In this document: positions 23,859-35,628 of the stretch, one piece after another
How the letters are laid out: every line of letters begins with the position of its first letter
Numbering within the stretch: position 1 is the first letter of the stretch
DNA from: Entophlyctis helioformis
Taxonomy: Eukaryota > Chytridiomycota > Chytridiomycetes > Chytridiales > Chytriomycetaceae
Assembly (NCBI GenBank): GCA_025526915.1
Contig: JAHLKH010000084.1
Span: forward strand, 45,984 to 109,983
Direction: 5' to 3'
Length of the DNA stretch: 64,000 bases
The notes under the pieces: model-generated
Told to the model about the DNA's origin: nothing
The model's database searches: none
The model's input: the letters and a program-made list of their open reading frames with translations, nothing else
Made by a program: the position numbers and the translations under genes

Positions 23859-26497
23859 TCAGAAGTAACTGCTCTTGACGCCGGGTTGCTGGGTAGAAGG
23901 GCCGCCCGTCTTGGTCGCTCCATGCCGACCACCGAGATTTGTGCCCGTGCCGCTATGGAAGTGTGTCGTTGGTGTCGCGATATTCGACGTTGAGGTCATG
24001 GGATTATGGAGTGACGGCGACGGCCCGCCCATCATAGCGGGTGCATGGCCGCGATCGGCGGCTGACTGGTTCTGGTTGCCCAGACGCGGGATGCCCGAGC
24101 CCGTGTATCCCGAGACGGGCCGCGTGGGGAGTGGCGACGTGGTGTTGCGGACGTTGGGATTGTACGCGCTGTATGGTGCCGACGCGTGATGGTCGGGCCC
24201 GTTCAGGCTGGACTGCAGGCCTTGTCCAGACGTCACCTCTGGCGGGACGTACCTGCTGCGATACGCGGTTGTAGCACCTGTGGGCGACCGTCGCTGCTCA
24301 CCAAGCCGCGCCTCGCATGTCAGCGAAGAGCGGGACAGTGCACATGGAGACACAAGGAGGCTTCCATCAGACCCACCCGAGACGCGTCTGTGGCACCCGC
24401 AGCCATGCTCGCATACTTGTCAAAATCAATGCCGCCAAGACCCGCAGCCATGCTGCCAAGACCACCGCCAGCAAGCGTCGAGGGCAACGGACGGCTCAGT
24501 GCCTCGTCATTCAGCTGCTTGTGCAAGTACTCAATGACTGCCACCGCAAACTCGTGTCAGCCACAAGCCCACACCAGCCGACACCTGCCCGCCGCACTCA
24601 CTGTTGTTGTTATCCTCAATGATGGCCTTGCCCTCATCCAGTTTCCGCTTGAGCTCCTCGGACCGCTGACGGAGCCCATCGATCTCGTCGTTCTTCTTAC
24701 CGACCGTGTCCTTGAGCCCCGAGATCTCCTTTTGCAGCGTCTCGATCGTCGTGGCGCGCTCGTCAAGCAGCTTTTCTTGCTGCAGCGTGACCACGTTCTT
24801 CAGCTTGAGCTTGGACTTTAGGTTCTTGAGCTCTGTCTGCAGTTTGCGGATGATCTCGTTGCCCTGCAGCCGTGTGAGTCGTTTGACCACCACGGAGACA
24901 GAAGATGGAGAGGCGCACCTTTGTGATCTCTTCAGTGGCTTTGCCAAGACTGTCTTCCAGCCGCGTGGTCTGTGCTTTGTAGACCTCGATCGTCTCCTCG
25001 GCCTTGACCTGTCCCGGCGCAACCCGATCCCCGCATCGACAGCTTTGCGTCAGTCTGCATCCAATGGTCAATGCAAGCCCACACAGTCTGCGCACCTTTT
25101 GTTCTTGCAGCAACGCCATGCGGTCGTCCAGTCTCCGTGCGAGTCTTCGGCGTCTCGGCCATGCCGCTCCGTGTCGCGGATCCGTTCGCGGGCGGCAGCA
25201 AGGGCCGTTTCCAGCTCAGTGCGGCTCCGCTCCGAGGTCTGATGTGCAGCCGTCAGTCGCTCGTGGTCGCTCTGCAGGGCAGCAAGATCCTTGGACAAGG
25301 CCTCGTTCTGCTGCAGTGCGGCCTTGAGCGAGCCGTCCAGGAACTCTGCATGCTGCTTGACGTTTGCATGCGCGCTTGTTGCCTTGGCGACTTTCTCTGT
25401 CAGGGATCTCGCCTGCCGATTGTGTCAGTGCGATCACGCCGCCGGATGCACACGACTGCCGAGCCAGCCGGATACCTCTTCTTCGTGCTTGCGCTCAGTC
25501 TCGCGCAACAGCCGCTCGCTCTCCATGCGAATCGACTCGCGCTCTGTCGCGCTGCGTTCCCTCTCCTGGGCCAGTTCCGCCGAATGCGCGAGTTTCAAGT
25601 TGTTGGCCATGCTGGACAGCGACATCTTGGTCTGTTCCAGCTCGGCCGACAGTCTCGAGATGGTGGACTCGGCGTCGCAGAGCTTGGCCGTCATGGACGA
25701 GCCCGTGCTGGACAGCTGGTCGCGCAACGACGCGTTCTCTGCCTTGAAGTCCTTGACCAGCGCGGCGAGATACTGCTTGACCGCGGCGTCGTTGCCGGGC
25801 GTGAACTGAAGCGAGAGGTGGTTGATGTGCTTGAACGAGTTGGTTTCGACGATGCTAAAGGTGGCATAGCGCGAGCCCGAGTCGCAGACCAGATGGGCGA
25901 CGTGCTTGGGATGCTCGTCCAGCGAGCTCTTGATGCAGTCTCGCAGCAGGTCGATGGCGTTGTGGGGGAACTGGGCAAAGTCGACGAGGAGGTTCTGCTG
26001 GGCCTTGAGGGCGTGGAAGTCGTCCTCGGCGATCTCGAGGTTGTACAGAAAGTACGGGTCGGACTCGTCGGTGAGCTGGATCTCGAGCACCTTGTATCTG
26101 CCGCTGTTGCGCGACGACTGCACGACCTGCACGGTGATGCCCGGATGCCGCTTCTCCTGGTAGTGCGCGACGGGCGGGCCGCCGGACTCTGCGTCGGCGC
26201 GGGCGACGTGCCGGGCGAGGCGGCCGGGCCGAGGCGTGCACCGGTGAGGCCGCCGACGGGATGGCTGCCAGCAGCGCCGGATGCAGCAGGCGGGCCGGCC
26301 GCCAGACGAGCGTTGGCGCCGTTGGCCGAGGCGGACGGCAGCAGCGGCGAGCCGGCGGACACGCCCAGGCCCATGCCCATGCCATGGCCCATGCCCAGCG
26401 CGCGGCCGGCGGTGCCCGAGGCGAGGCCGCTGCCGACGTGCGAGCGGATGGTGACGGGCACGCGCTCGCTGAAGACGAGCTCGGCCGTGCGCTCCAT
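23859..26497 (-). CDS. SAS6: SAS-6 centriolar cartwheel protein, with one apparent frameshift
   Basis: Seven exons are inferred: 26497-26242, 26188-25476, 25412-25096, 25008-24919, 24863-24602, 24537-24377 and 24311-23859, about 750 aa. The N-terminal head starts MERTAELVFSERVPVTIR and continues YKVLEIQLTDESDPYFLYNL, FHALKAQQNLLVDF and ETNSFKHINHLSLQFTPGND, the SAS-6 fold that forms the ninefold ring. A long coiled coil follows with GNEIIRKLQTELKNLK and KLKLKNVVTLQQEKLL, which is the most conserved metazoan-like segment, then IIEYLHKQLND and a disordered tail. SAS-6 builds the cartwheel of basal bodies, so the organism makes centrioles. A Gly/Ala-rich insertion of about 70-80 residues separates the first two head strands. 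Exon 3 is 317 nt, one base short of phase, and the break lies near 25130-25180. The 53-nt first intron is shorter than its neighbours and is inferred from phase. Confidence 0.93.
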
Positions 26498-26718
26498 GCG
26501 GGATTGTGGATGGTTGCTGTTAGTTGGTCGTTAGTTGGTCGTTAGTTGACTGGTGAAGCACGTCCAGGTCGGAATCGCACATTGGACAAACGTTCGACTG
26601 GCACTGGGCATCTGGCATCTGATATCTGGCATCTGGTCATCTGGCATCTGATATCAGACGGCCGACGCATACGCACGCTCGTACGCAGACGCAGACGCAC
26701 GCAGACGCACGCACGCCC
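26498..26718. promoter_or_regulatory. Shared SAS6/VPS54 divergent promoter with repeats
   Basis: The 221 bp between the divergent SAS-6 and VPS54 start codons hold three near-perfect copies of an 11-bp unit (GTTAGTTGGTC) at about 26520-26550. A cluster of ATCTGGC and ATCTGATATC repeats lies at about 26605-26656. Their position between two start codons makes them candidate transcription-factor sites, but no known factor can be named. Confidence 0.5.
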
Positions 26719-29700
26719 ATGTCCTCGTCGCTGCCGCCCGCCAACGCACTCTTGCCCACACAGACGCAACAGCAGCAGCAGCAGCAAGTCCAACCGCAGC
26801 AATCGCCGTCGCTGTTTCCGCCGCCCCTGGAAACATCCGCCCACACACGCAACATGCAGCAGCAGCAGCCACAGGCATCCCAGCAGCAGCACCAGCAGCA
26901 GCAGCAGGCGGCCTCGCCCGGCGGCCCCGCCAGCCAGGCGTACGCGTCGCTGCTGCGCAAGCTCACGTCGTCGGACAATCCGTTCGAGGAGGTGCTGGTG
27001 GCCGAGCACGCCTGGTCGGTCAAGGACATTGGCAAGAACTCCATCTCGGTGCGTCTGCTTACTTGCCGGCTGCCTGCTTACTTGCTGGCTTGCTGCCTGC
27101 TGACTTGCCTTATGCTCCTCCTCCTCCTCCTCCTCCGACAGGGCATCCTCAACGATCTGTCCACGCAGGAAAAGTCGTCGTTCCTGGCGCTCGCCGCCCC
27201 AAAGACCCTGCGCGGCATGGACACGCTGCCCGCCATCCCGCCCACGCCCATCCGCAAGGTGCGCGCGTCAGAGTTCGACCCGTATCTGCGCTCGCTCGCA
27301 GACGTGATCGACAAGTACCAGCTTAACCGCGCGCTGGGCCTGGCCGCCACAGAGGGCATCCCGCAGCTGGGCATCAGCACAGACTCGCTCGACCTGGCTT
27401 CCGTCGGCATGCCCGAGTACACAGACCTGACTGCCCGCGTCCTCGGCTCGGGATCGCCCTCCCACTCCTCGGCACCCGGCCTGGCCTTTGGCTCCAAGGG
27501 CATCAGCAAAATGCAGCGCACTCGCATGCTGTCGGCCAACGCCCCGGCCCTCGCCTCGGTCCCGCCCGTGTTCCTCGACAAAGACTTTGACCTGACCAAC
27601 CCGCACACCTTCAGCGCCGTGATCGAGTACATGGACATCACCGGCACAAGCGTCGCCGACACGGCCACCCCGAACCGCCTGCTGCAGGACAAGCTCACGC
27701 ACTACCTCGACACCATCGAGGTGCACCTGCTCAAGGAGATTTCGCGTCGGTCGTCGTCGTTTTTCGCCGCACTGTCCAACCTGCAGGGCCTGCACAGCGA
27801 GACTGAAGAGTGCGTGGCCAAGATCCAGAGTCTGCGGCGCACGCTCGCTGGCGTGTCGCACAAGACGGCCATGAACGGGCTGGATGTCATCCGGCTCAAG
27901 CGGCGTCGTGGCAATGTCGGCATCCTGTATGGCGCTGTCAAGCTGCTCATTGACGTCAAGCAGACCCAACCCATGATCCAGATCCTGCTCGGACAGGCGG
28001 ACTATGTGGGTGCGCTGGATCTCATCGAAGACACGAGTCTGGTGCTGCGCGGCATGGATCACAACGAAATGGCCGGCAGTGCGACGGCCACGAGCCCGTC
28101 CAAGTCGCCGATGCCGGGTGCTGCCAGTGGTCTTAGCGCGTCGCGATCCAAGTCAGGCATGCTCTCTCCAGACGGCGCTGGCTCGACGGCCAACAACCTC
28201 GGCGGCATGGCTGATTCGGACGAAGATGCACCCAAGACCGAGACGATCATGGACGGCATCACTCTAACACGCAGCCACTCGATCGTGCCGCGCAACCTTG
28301 ACTTGCGTGGTGTGCGGTCGCTGGTCAATCTCAGTGGCCAGCTGTCTGAGCTGTCGCGCACCGTGGCAGTCATCATGGAGAACGAGTTTTCCAGCGCGCT
28401 GCAGGCTGATATGCGAGAGACGACGAGCGTCATGCTTGCCGAATCCAACATCCTCGCACCGGATTTCAATCCGTCGGCACTGGCGGGTGCGGGTGCCTCT
28501 GCCTTTGCGGCCGCATCAACCCCTTCACGCAAATCGACCATTGGCTCGTCTGGCATGGCAGCAAACCAGTCGCAAGGCACGCTCAGCAAGGCACCCATCC
28601 ATGGCCGTATCCGCAACATCATCCAGAGCAGCTACCAGTTTCCGGCTTCGTCTGCGACGCTGGCTGGATCCACCATCCAAGCCATTCCACCGGCGATCCT
28701 GTCCGAGGAGGAGCGACTGCGCACGAAGCTGACGCCCCTCGTGTTAGGCCTGCTGCGCATGGACAAGCTTGGCGCTGCATTGCAAAACTACCGCGACGGA
28801 CTGCTCAAGGAAGTCAAAGCCATGACCAAGAAGGTGAGCAGTTTGTTCATTGACGCGCGATGGATCGACAGCCGTCCGTTGATCGGCGACTAACGCTACT
28901 GCGATCATGTGCTGGACGGCTGTGCAGCACTATCCGCAAGTCGGATCGGCACCGGAAGAAACCCCATCTGGCAGTCCCGAGGAAGCCGCGCGCATCAAGC
29001 GGGACAGCCAAGCCGCACTCGCCAAACAGCTGCGATCGATGCCGTTTGACGCGTTCTATTCCCTGCTTGTCAAGGTCTATGTGACGTCCCTTGTCATTCT
29101 TCAGCGCTCCGCCATTGTCCACGAGCTCATTGTCGGCATTGTCAATGACGCCAAAGACCGCGGCATCGTCATTGGCATCAACTCGGTCAGCAAGATCGCC
29201 GTCGAGACGACCGTGCAACCGCATCCACCGACGCTGAAGGAGATGTCTGCGCGCCGCAAGTTGCTGGACGACGACGACGAGTTTGGGTCGATTTCTGAGC
29301 TGCCCGATGTGTCGTCCACTGACTTTTTGTCGCGGTCCAAGACCCGCGGGGATTTCGGGTCGGAAGGCGGGAGTGCTGCGGGTCAGGGCCATGGCCCGAG
29401 CGCCGGCGGCCAGGGACTCAACAAGTCGTCGACGGCATTGGGAGGAGCAGCGTCAGAGGCTGGTCTTGATCATGGCGTGTCGTCCACGTTTGGCCAAATG
29501 TCGACCGAGTCGTCCGATGTGCTGTTTGCGGCTGCAGACCTGGCGCACACACGCTGCGCCAAGCTCATCAATGTGCGGTCGGAGCAGAATGCCCAGCTCA
29601 ACCCGACCGACTTTTACAGGCTGTTTGGCGCCACGTGGGAGTTTGTAGTCGCGAGCGAGTCGCTCTGCGGACGCATGTGTTTTGGACTCAAGAGCGGGCT

Positions 29701-31159
29701 CCTCTCACAGGCCAAGGCGTACATTGCCCACTTCCACGACGAAAAGTCCAAGCAGATTGCAGTGCTTGTCGAGAACGAGCAGTGGGTGCAGGCCGACATC
29801 CCGATTGATTTCCAGCACATTACGGAGCAGCTGCAGCTGAAGCCCAAACCCGCCACACCGGGCGGTGGCGGCAAGGCGCGCAGCAGCAGCAGTTCGATGG
29901 ACAAGGCGTTTGGCGCGAGTGACGATGGCGATCGGCTTGGCCAGGCTGACGAGGATGACGCAGACGACGACGACCATGACGATGACGAGATGGATCTGAC
30001 GTCCACGGCCAAGGAGATGGCAGAGGACATGCGGCGCACGCAGTCGGCCGAACGGCTGGCGCTTGCACCCAAGACGCTCAAGTACCTGGTTGTGGACGGC
30101 AACAAGTACTACGTGGTTGGATCCGTGCTCATGTTCCTCAAGACGCTCACCGACTACATGCGGTGCGCCGAGTCGCTCGCCGTTCTCACCACCGACGTGC
30201 TCAACCGCATCAACGAGCTCCTCAAGCTGTTCAACTCGCGCACGTGCCAGGTGATTCTCGGCGCCGGTGCCATGCGCTCGGCCGGCCTCAAGAACATCAC
30301 GGCGCGCCACATTGCGCTCGCGTCGCAGTCTCTGGGCATCGTCATTGCCATGATCCCGTACCTCAAGACAGGCTTCGCGGCGCTGCTGCCGCCCAAGCAG
30401 CAGGTGCTGCTCGGCGACTTTGACCGCATCCTCCGCGACTACCGCGACCACCAGTCGGAGCTGTTCATGAAGCTCGTGGGCATCATGAACGACCGTCTTG
30501 TGCTGCACGCGGGCAAGCTGGTCGCCATCGCGTGGGACCATCCTGATCCCAAAGAGTTTTCGGCCGACGAGGGCGTCACGGTGCACATGGCGGTGCTCGT
30601 CAAGGAGACGACGACGCTGCATAAGGTGCTGTCCAAGTACCTGCCGCCGGCGTCGCTGCGGTCCGTGATGGGCGAGGTGTTCCGCACATACGTCAAGCGG
30701 CTCGAGGAGGACCTGCGCCGGATCGAGCTCTACTCGAGTGCCGGCAAGAACCGGCTGCTGATGGACGTGCAGTACTTTGTGCAGCAGTTTTCGGGGCTCG
30801 ACGGCGTCGATGGGCCGGGGTCGCATCTCGAGGTTGTTGTCAACAACATCAAGATCAAGGACAGACGGGCGGCCTCTGCGACGCCATTGAGCGGCGCTCG
30901 TGGGCCGTTAACCGGCAGCAGTGGGGGCGGATTGACGCCCGGCGGCGTGAGTGGGAGCGGGGCGGCCGGCCAGGGACAGCAGGGACAGAGCCTGAGCCCG
31001 GGCCAGCAGCAGCAGCAGCCGCAGACGACACAGCAGCAGCAGACACAGCAGCAACAGCCGACAGCGGCCAAGCCGACCAGCCAGTTTGCGTACAACTTTG
31101 GCAAGATGCTGCGGAGCCAGAACGACGCGTCGGGCAGCGGCAGCAGCGGCAACCCGTAG
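26719..31159 (+). CDS. VPS54: VPS54, GARP tethering complex subunit
   Basis: Three exons are inferred, 26719-27048, 27142-28833 and 28928-31159, about 1417 aa. The N-terminus is Gln-rich and disordered. The N-terminal tethering region reads DKLTHYLDTIEVHLLKEISRR and SSSFFAALSNL, then LIDVKQTQPMIQILLGQADY and VGALDLIEDT, closely matching VPS54 of other eukaryotes (TVHQTQPTVQVLL and FVGALDLI). The C-terminal VPS54 domain has YLVVDGNKYYVVGSVLMFLKT, LLKLFNSRTCQVILGAGAM and FDRILRDYRDHQSELFMKLV. GARP tethers endosome-derived vesicles to the trans-Golgi network for retrograde sorting. Two long Ser/Ala/Asp-rich insertions near residues 450-560 and 830-870, and a Gln/Pro-rich tail, make the protein longer than the human one (977 aa). 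It is divergent from SAS-6. Confidence 0.95.
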
Positions 31160-31466
31160 GCGCTTGTCTGGCACTGCCTGGCTTGCTTGGAACTGCCTGG
31201 CACTGGCTGGCGATGCGTTTGTGCAATGGCCAATAAATGCCCCCCATTTTCCCGACTTGTGCCGACGGCGTTCTGGGGACGCGGGACTGCGAGCCGCACG
31301 CGGCACGCACACGGGCCTCGGGCAGCACGAGCGGCACAGGCCCGCGGGCACGCGAGCCCAAGCACGGCGATCGCCGCCCACGGGCCAGATCCGCGCGTGT
31401 TGCCGGGTCTGCGGGATCGGAACCGCAGCGGAAATATCTTTTTTGTTTCTGTTGCCACCGCAGAGC
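31160..31466. other. VPS54-HSF intergenic region
   Basis: This 307-bp gap contains an AATAAA at 31232-31237 suitable as the VPS54 poly(A) signal. Just before the HSF start lies a T-rich stretch ending CCACCGCAG, which looks like a splice acceptor, so HSF may have a 5' UTR intron here. No gene is seen. Confidence 0.6.
31232..31237 (+). terminator. Candidate poly(A) signal of VPS54
   Basis: AATAAA lies 73 bp after the VPS54 stop codon, on the coding strand. Confidence 0.5.
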
Positions 31467-34266
31467 ATGTCGTCGAGCCGCTCGTCCAAGAAGTCGTCCA
31501 GCCGCAGACGCTCGCCGCCCACGGCCAACACGACGGCCACGACGACCACGACCACGACCACCAGCACGGCGACAGCCGCCACCGCCGCCGGCAGAAGCAG
31601 CAAGGCGGCACCAGCCACGCCGGCCACCGCTGCAGCCGCGGCCGCCTCGCCGCCCAACGACCAGCTGCTCGTCTTGGACGCTTCGAACCTCGTCCCGCTG
31701 GCATCGCCCATGCTGCCCACGTCGGCCACGCTGGCGGCGGCGGCGGCAGCGGCAGCGGCCTCGGGCATGTCGCTCCCGCAGCTGTCGGCCGCTGCCCCCG
31801 CAGCGTCGGCCGCCGCCGTGGCTGCCCCACAGACCGCCGCCGCCCTTGTGCAGCAGCTGGGCATCAACAACCCGCTGCTGCCGCTTTTCTTGCAGCAGCT
31901 GCAGCAGGCCCAGCTGCAACAGCACCAGCTGCAGCACACGACGCAGCAGCAACAACTGACGCAGCAGCAACAGCAGCAGCAGGCAGCCAGCGCATCCGCA
32001 CCGCTCGGCTCCAAACATTCGCATGACGACGATGACGACGGCAACGCTGGCGACGCCGACGATCCCATCGGCCTCAAGGCGCTGCTCATGGCCGGCGCAT
32101 CCTCGTCTGCGAGCGCATCGGCAGCAGCGCCGTCCATGCTCGTGCCTGCAAACCACCAGCACCTGTTCTCGCCGCTGGCGTCGGCATCGCTGGCCGCCAG
32201 TGCGCTGACTGCGTCTGGCGACCTGGCCGCGGCGTCGGACTCTCGGTCCCACGGCCTGATCGGCATCGCGGGTTCTGGGTCTGGGGCCGTGGCTGGCATC
32301 GGCAGCGAGGTGGCCGCCGCGTCTGGCGCTGGCTCGCTGCCGTCGTTTGCTGCGGCCAAACAGCGCAAGCCGGCACCGGCCAACCGCAACATCCCCGCCT
32401 TTCTCAACAAGCTGTACAGGTGGGCTGGCCATGCTCGTGCACCCGCGCTGCTGCGGGCAGCTTGCTGCGTCCATCGTCATGACACGCTTGCTGGCTGCCG
32501 TCTCCATGACAAGCTGACACGTTATGCTTTTCTACAGCATGGTCTGTGATCCGTCGACAGATGCACACATCCGGTGGAACGAGGACGGCTCCACGTTCAT
32601 CGTGCCCAACCAGGACGACTTTGCAAAAGAGGTCCTGCCGCTGTTCTTCAAGCACAACAACTTTACGAGCTTCATCAGGCAGCTCAACATGTACGGCTTC
32701 CACAAGGTGCCCAGCGTCCAGCACGGATCGCTGCGCTCCAGTGCCCAGGCCGAAGAGCTCGAGTTTTCCAACGAAAACTTCCGTCGCGACCGGCCCGACC
32801 TCCTCTGCTTTGTCATCCGCCGCAAAAACCTGCATTCAGAGGAGCTGGTCAAGGACGGGGCGCTCGACATCAACACGGTGCTCCACGAGCTCGCTGCCGT
32901 CAAGCGCCACCAGCTCACCATCAGCTCGGACTTGCAAAAGATCCAGCGCGACAATGAGGTCGTGTGGAACGAGTCGCTGCAACTGCGCGAGCGGTACGCC
33001 AAGCAGCAGGAGACCATTGACAAGATCCTGCGGTTCCTGGCGTCGGTGTTTTCATCGCGCAAGAAGCCGACTGTGCAGTCGTCGAAGCGCAGGCGCCTCG
33101 AGTTTGCAGAAGCCGCGCTGTCTCCGGCTGGCAGCACAAGCAGCAACGCGAGCAGCCACAGCAGCCATGGCAGTGGAAACGGCAGCGATGGTGGCCATGG
33201 CGACAGCTCCATGCCCGCGTTTATGGGTGATGTCACGGCCGCCGCAACGGCTGCGAATGTTGTTGGGGCAGATCCTGTCCTGCAAGCAGCCTTGGCCGTC
33301 ACAGCCACGCCTGCGCTTTTGCCCCTGATCGCCAACACGGCCGTTCCACAGGTTGCCGCGCCGCCTGTTGTCCCCGCCATGGCTGCCATCTCGCCTGCTC
33401 TGCCTATTCTTGGCGCAGTCGCCGGCCTCCCGACATCTGCTGCCCCCGTCCTCCCCGTGCCCGCTGCCAATGTGGCCCCGCCGCCTTCTTCAAGCGACGC
33501 GATCATTGGACCTATCGACGTGCTGCGTGCGCTTGGAAACCTAGGCGGATATGCCCCACCAGTCACTGCCCAACAGCAGCAAGAGCAGCAGCAACAACAA
33601 CACCAGCAGCAGCTTCTGAATCAGTACCAGCAGATGATGAATGCAGGCCTGCCTCCCACAAGCACTGCCTTGCCTGTCCCTGCTTTGCCGACTTCAACTG
33701 CTGCCCCAACAGCTTCGGCCGTTGCGCAGCCAGCACCCCATCCGCCGATGCTGCAGCATCTCGCCAACAGTACATACAAGCTCAACAATACCATGCAGGC
33801 AGCCAAGGCCGTCGAGGAGAACATTGAGCTCTTACAGGACCGTCTCTACGACATCAGCAACATGGTTGGCTTATCCTCGGCCGAAACCGACAGCCTCGAC
33901 GACTGGAACGTGGACGACTTTATCGTCAACCAAGACACGGTGCCGCCCACCACCCATGGCGACGACGCGGCTCTCGCCGACCTCATGAGCGAGCAATCCC
34001 GCAAGCCGTCAGTCTCGGCCCAGTCGCCCATCGACGGCGTGTCGTCCAGCTCGTCTAACGTCCGGTCGCGATCGCACAAGTCTCCGTCAATGACCGCCAA
34101 GCCGGCCGTGAGGCGGACTGGCCCTGAGCAGGATCTCGAGCATCTCATGGACCTGTCCAACTCGAGCGAGCCGATCCTTGCCAAGCACGAACACGTTGGC
34201 GCCATCCATAACATGTCCGAGGAGATTGGGCCTGACGAGTTTGAAGAGTTTTTCAACAGCGCTTGA
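31467..34266 (+). CDS. HSF1: Heat-shock transcription factor (HSF1-type)
   Basis: Two exons are inferred, 31467-32419 and 32538-34266, about 893 aa. The splice falls inside the DNA-binding domain and restores PAFLNKLY-SMVCDPSTD. The winged-helix domain continues IRWNEDGSTFIV, then LPLFFKHNNFTSFIRQLNMY and GFHKVP, with the recognition helix intact. A leucine-zipper HR-A/B region (VLHELAAVKRHQLTISSDLQ, then NESLQLRERYAKQQETIDKI) supports trimerisation, and KKP-SSKRRR is a likely nuclear signal. The 290 residues before the DNA-binding domain are Thr/Ala/Gln-rich, including poly-Gln, and are unusually long. The C-terminal half is Ala/Pro-rich, with a short helical repeat (EENIELLQDRLYDISNMVG) and an acidic DDWNVDDF-type activation segment. 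HSF binds nGAAn arrays and drives chaperone genes. SKN7-type receiver sequences are absent, so HSF1 is preferred. Confidence 0.94.
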
Positions 34267-34516
34267 TACGCACGTCGCCGTCACATTCACCGTCACATCC
34301 ACCGCCACATTCGCACACCACCACCAACACATCCTTCTTGTCAACCTCTTCTTTCCCATGGCTTCGTATTCAACTGGTTCTGACTGGGCAGTCCATCACG
34401 TTTTCTTTTCCACATAAACCACATGCATTTGTCTTGAGCCTGTATTCGTTGCCTTTATCCCCAGACCTACGACCCTTGGGCCAAGGCACAGAGAGCCAAG
34501 CACAGCGAGACGACGA

Positions 34517-35610
34517 TCAGAGCTTGGCCGCGGCGGGATTGGGCCCGTGGTAGGGTTTGCCGAGGAGCAGCGCAATCTGCTCCATGCGATCGCTGCCGAA
34601 AAAGGTTTGAGGGTGACCGCCCGTGCCCATGTCCAGCACGATCCACGGCGCACCAAACGCGCCGTACTTGGTGACCGCGTCGTCGGTGGCGCTCTTGAGC
34701 CTGTTCTTGACATCCTCGTCGGCGTTGGCTGCTGCGATCATGGCCGCGGTGTCGGGTCCCAGGATGGGCGACAGGTACGACACGAGCAGTGCGTCATCGG
34801 ACAGGGGCTGGCCGTCGCCCCAGTAGCACTGCCAGAGCGCGCGCGAGGCGGGAACGAGCTGGGCTGGCGATGCGGTCGCCAGATGCGTGAGCAGCCGCTG
34901 GGCCTTCATGCTGTTGGTCGGGAACGCTTTGGGCATGCCCTTGATCGGCACGTTGAAGAGCTTGCCGTTGCGGACCAAGTCTGTCAAGCCGCATGGCCGT
35001 GTACGCGGGGAGGAGAGAGGTGTGTAAGCAGCAGCCACAAGGCAAGAGCGATCGAGGAGCACCTGCCTCGGGCCATGTACCGGGCCTTGTAGGGGTTGGT
35101 GCCTGGCGGCGTGTTCTTGGAGGCGGCCATGACACCGCCGAGGAAGAACGGCTGCAGCCATGGCAACGAGCACATGTCAGATCTGGGGGGTCGGGGGTCA
35201 GATGACAGCGTTGGGCCGTGGCCGCGGCCAGACCACAGCAAGGCAATGAGGGGGCCAGAGAAGGTGGAGGCAGACGGCATGGCAGACGATCAAGCAAGAG
35301 AGGATGGAGGAGCAGGCAGAAGAGCAGACGGACGAGCAGGCAGAAGAGCGCAAGGCCGCACCACAAACTCCATGTCGATGCCCCAGATGGGCTTGTAGCG
35401 AAGCAGCAGCTCAAACGCAAGCCTGTCCGAGCGGGCGGGATGTGAGTGTGGGCGGAGCACGGCGCAGATCCAGCGACCGTGGCGGCAGCCAGTACAAGCA
35501 GGCAGCCGGTACAAGCGAGCAGGCAAGCAGGCAGTTGTAGCAGCCAAGCGTGGCAGCACGCACCACGAGTACGGCGACACAGTGTCGTAGTAGAGCGTCA
35601 GCTTGGCCAT
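34517..35610 (-). CDS. GSTK1: Glutathione S-transferase kappa (DsbA-like)
   Basis: Four exons are inferred, 35610-35564, 35422-35362, 35151-35067 and 34980-34517, giving 218 aa, close to human GSTK1 (226). The N-terminus KLTLYYDTVSPYSW carries the kappa-class thioredoxin strand and the SPYSW active-site serine. FELLLRYKPIWGIDMEF, GVMAASKNTPPGTNPYKARY and KYGAFGAPWIVLD follow, and the helical domain ends FFGSDRMEQIALLLGKPYHG, all family landmarks. Kappa GSTs conjugate or reduce with glutathione in mitochondria and peroxisomes. The C-terminal tail AAAKL resembles a weak PTS1 peroxisomal signal. The third intron (35066-34981) needs a GC donor (GAG then GCAGGT). The alternative GT three bases further in gives the wrong frame. 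The start codon is only 18 bp from that of the divergent thioesterase. Confidence 0.93.
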
Positions 35611-35628
35611 GTCGCGCTTTCCGTTACG

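Noticed and set aside
30855..32507. Long minus-strand frames opposite VPS54 3' end and HSF
   Set aside because: They are shadows of Gln/Ala/Ser codon repeats. HSF on the plus strand has an unambiguous DNA-binding domain.
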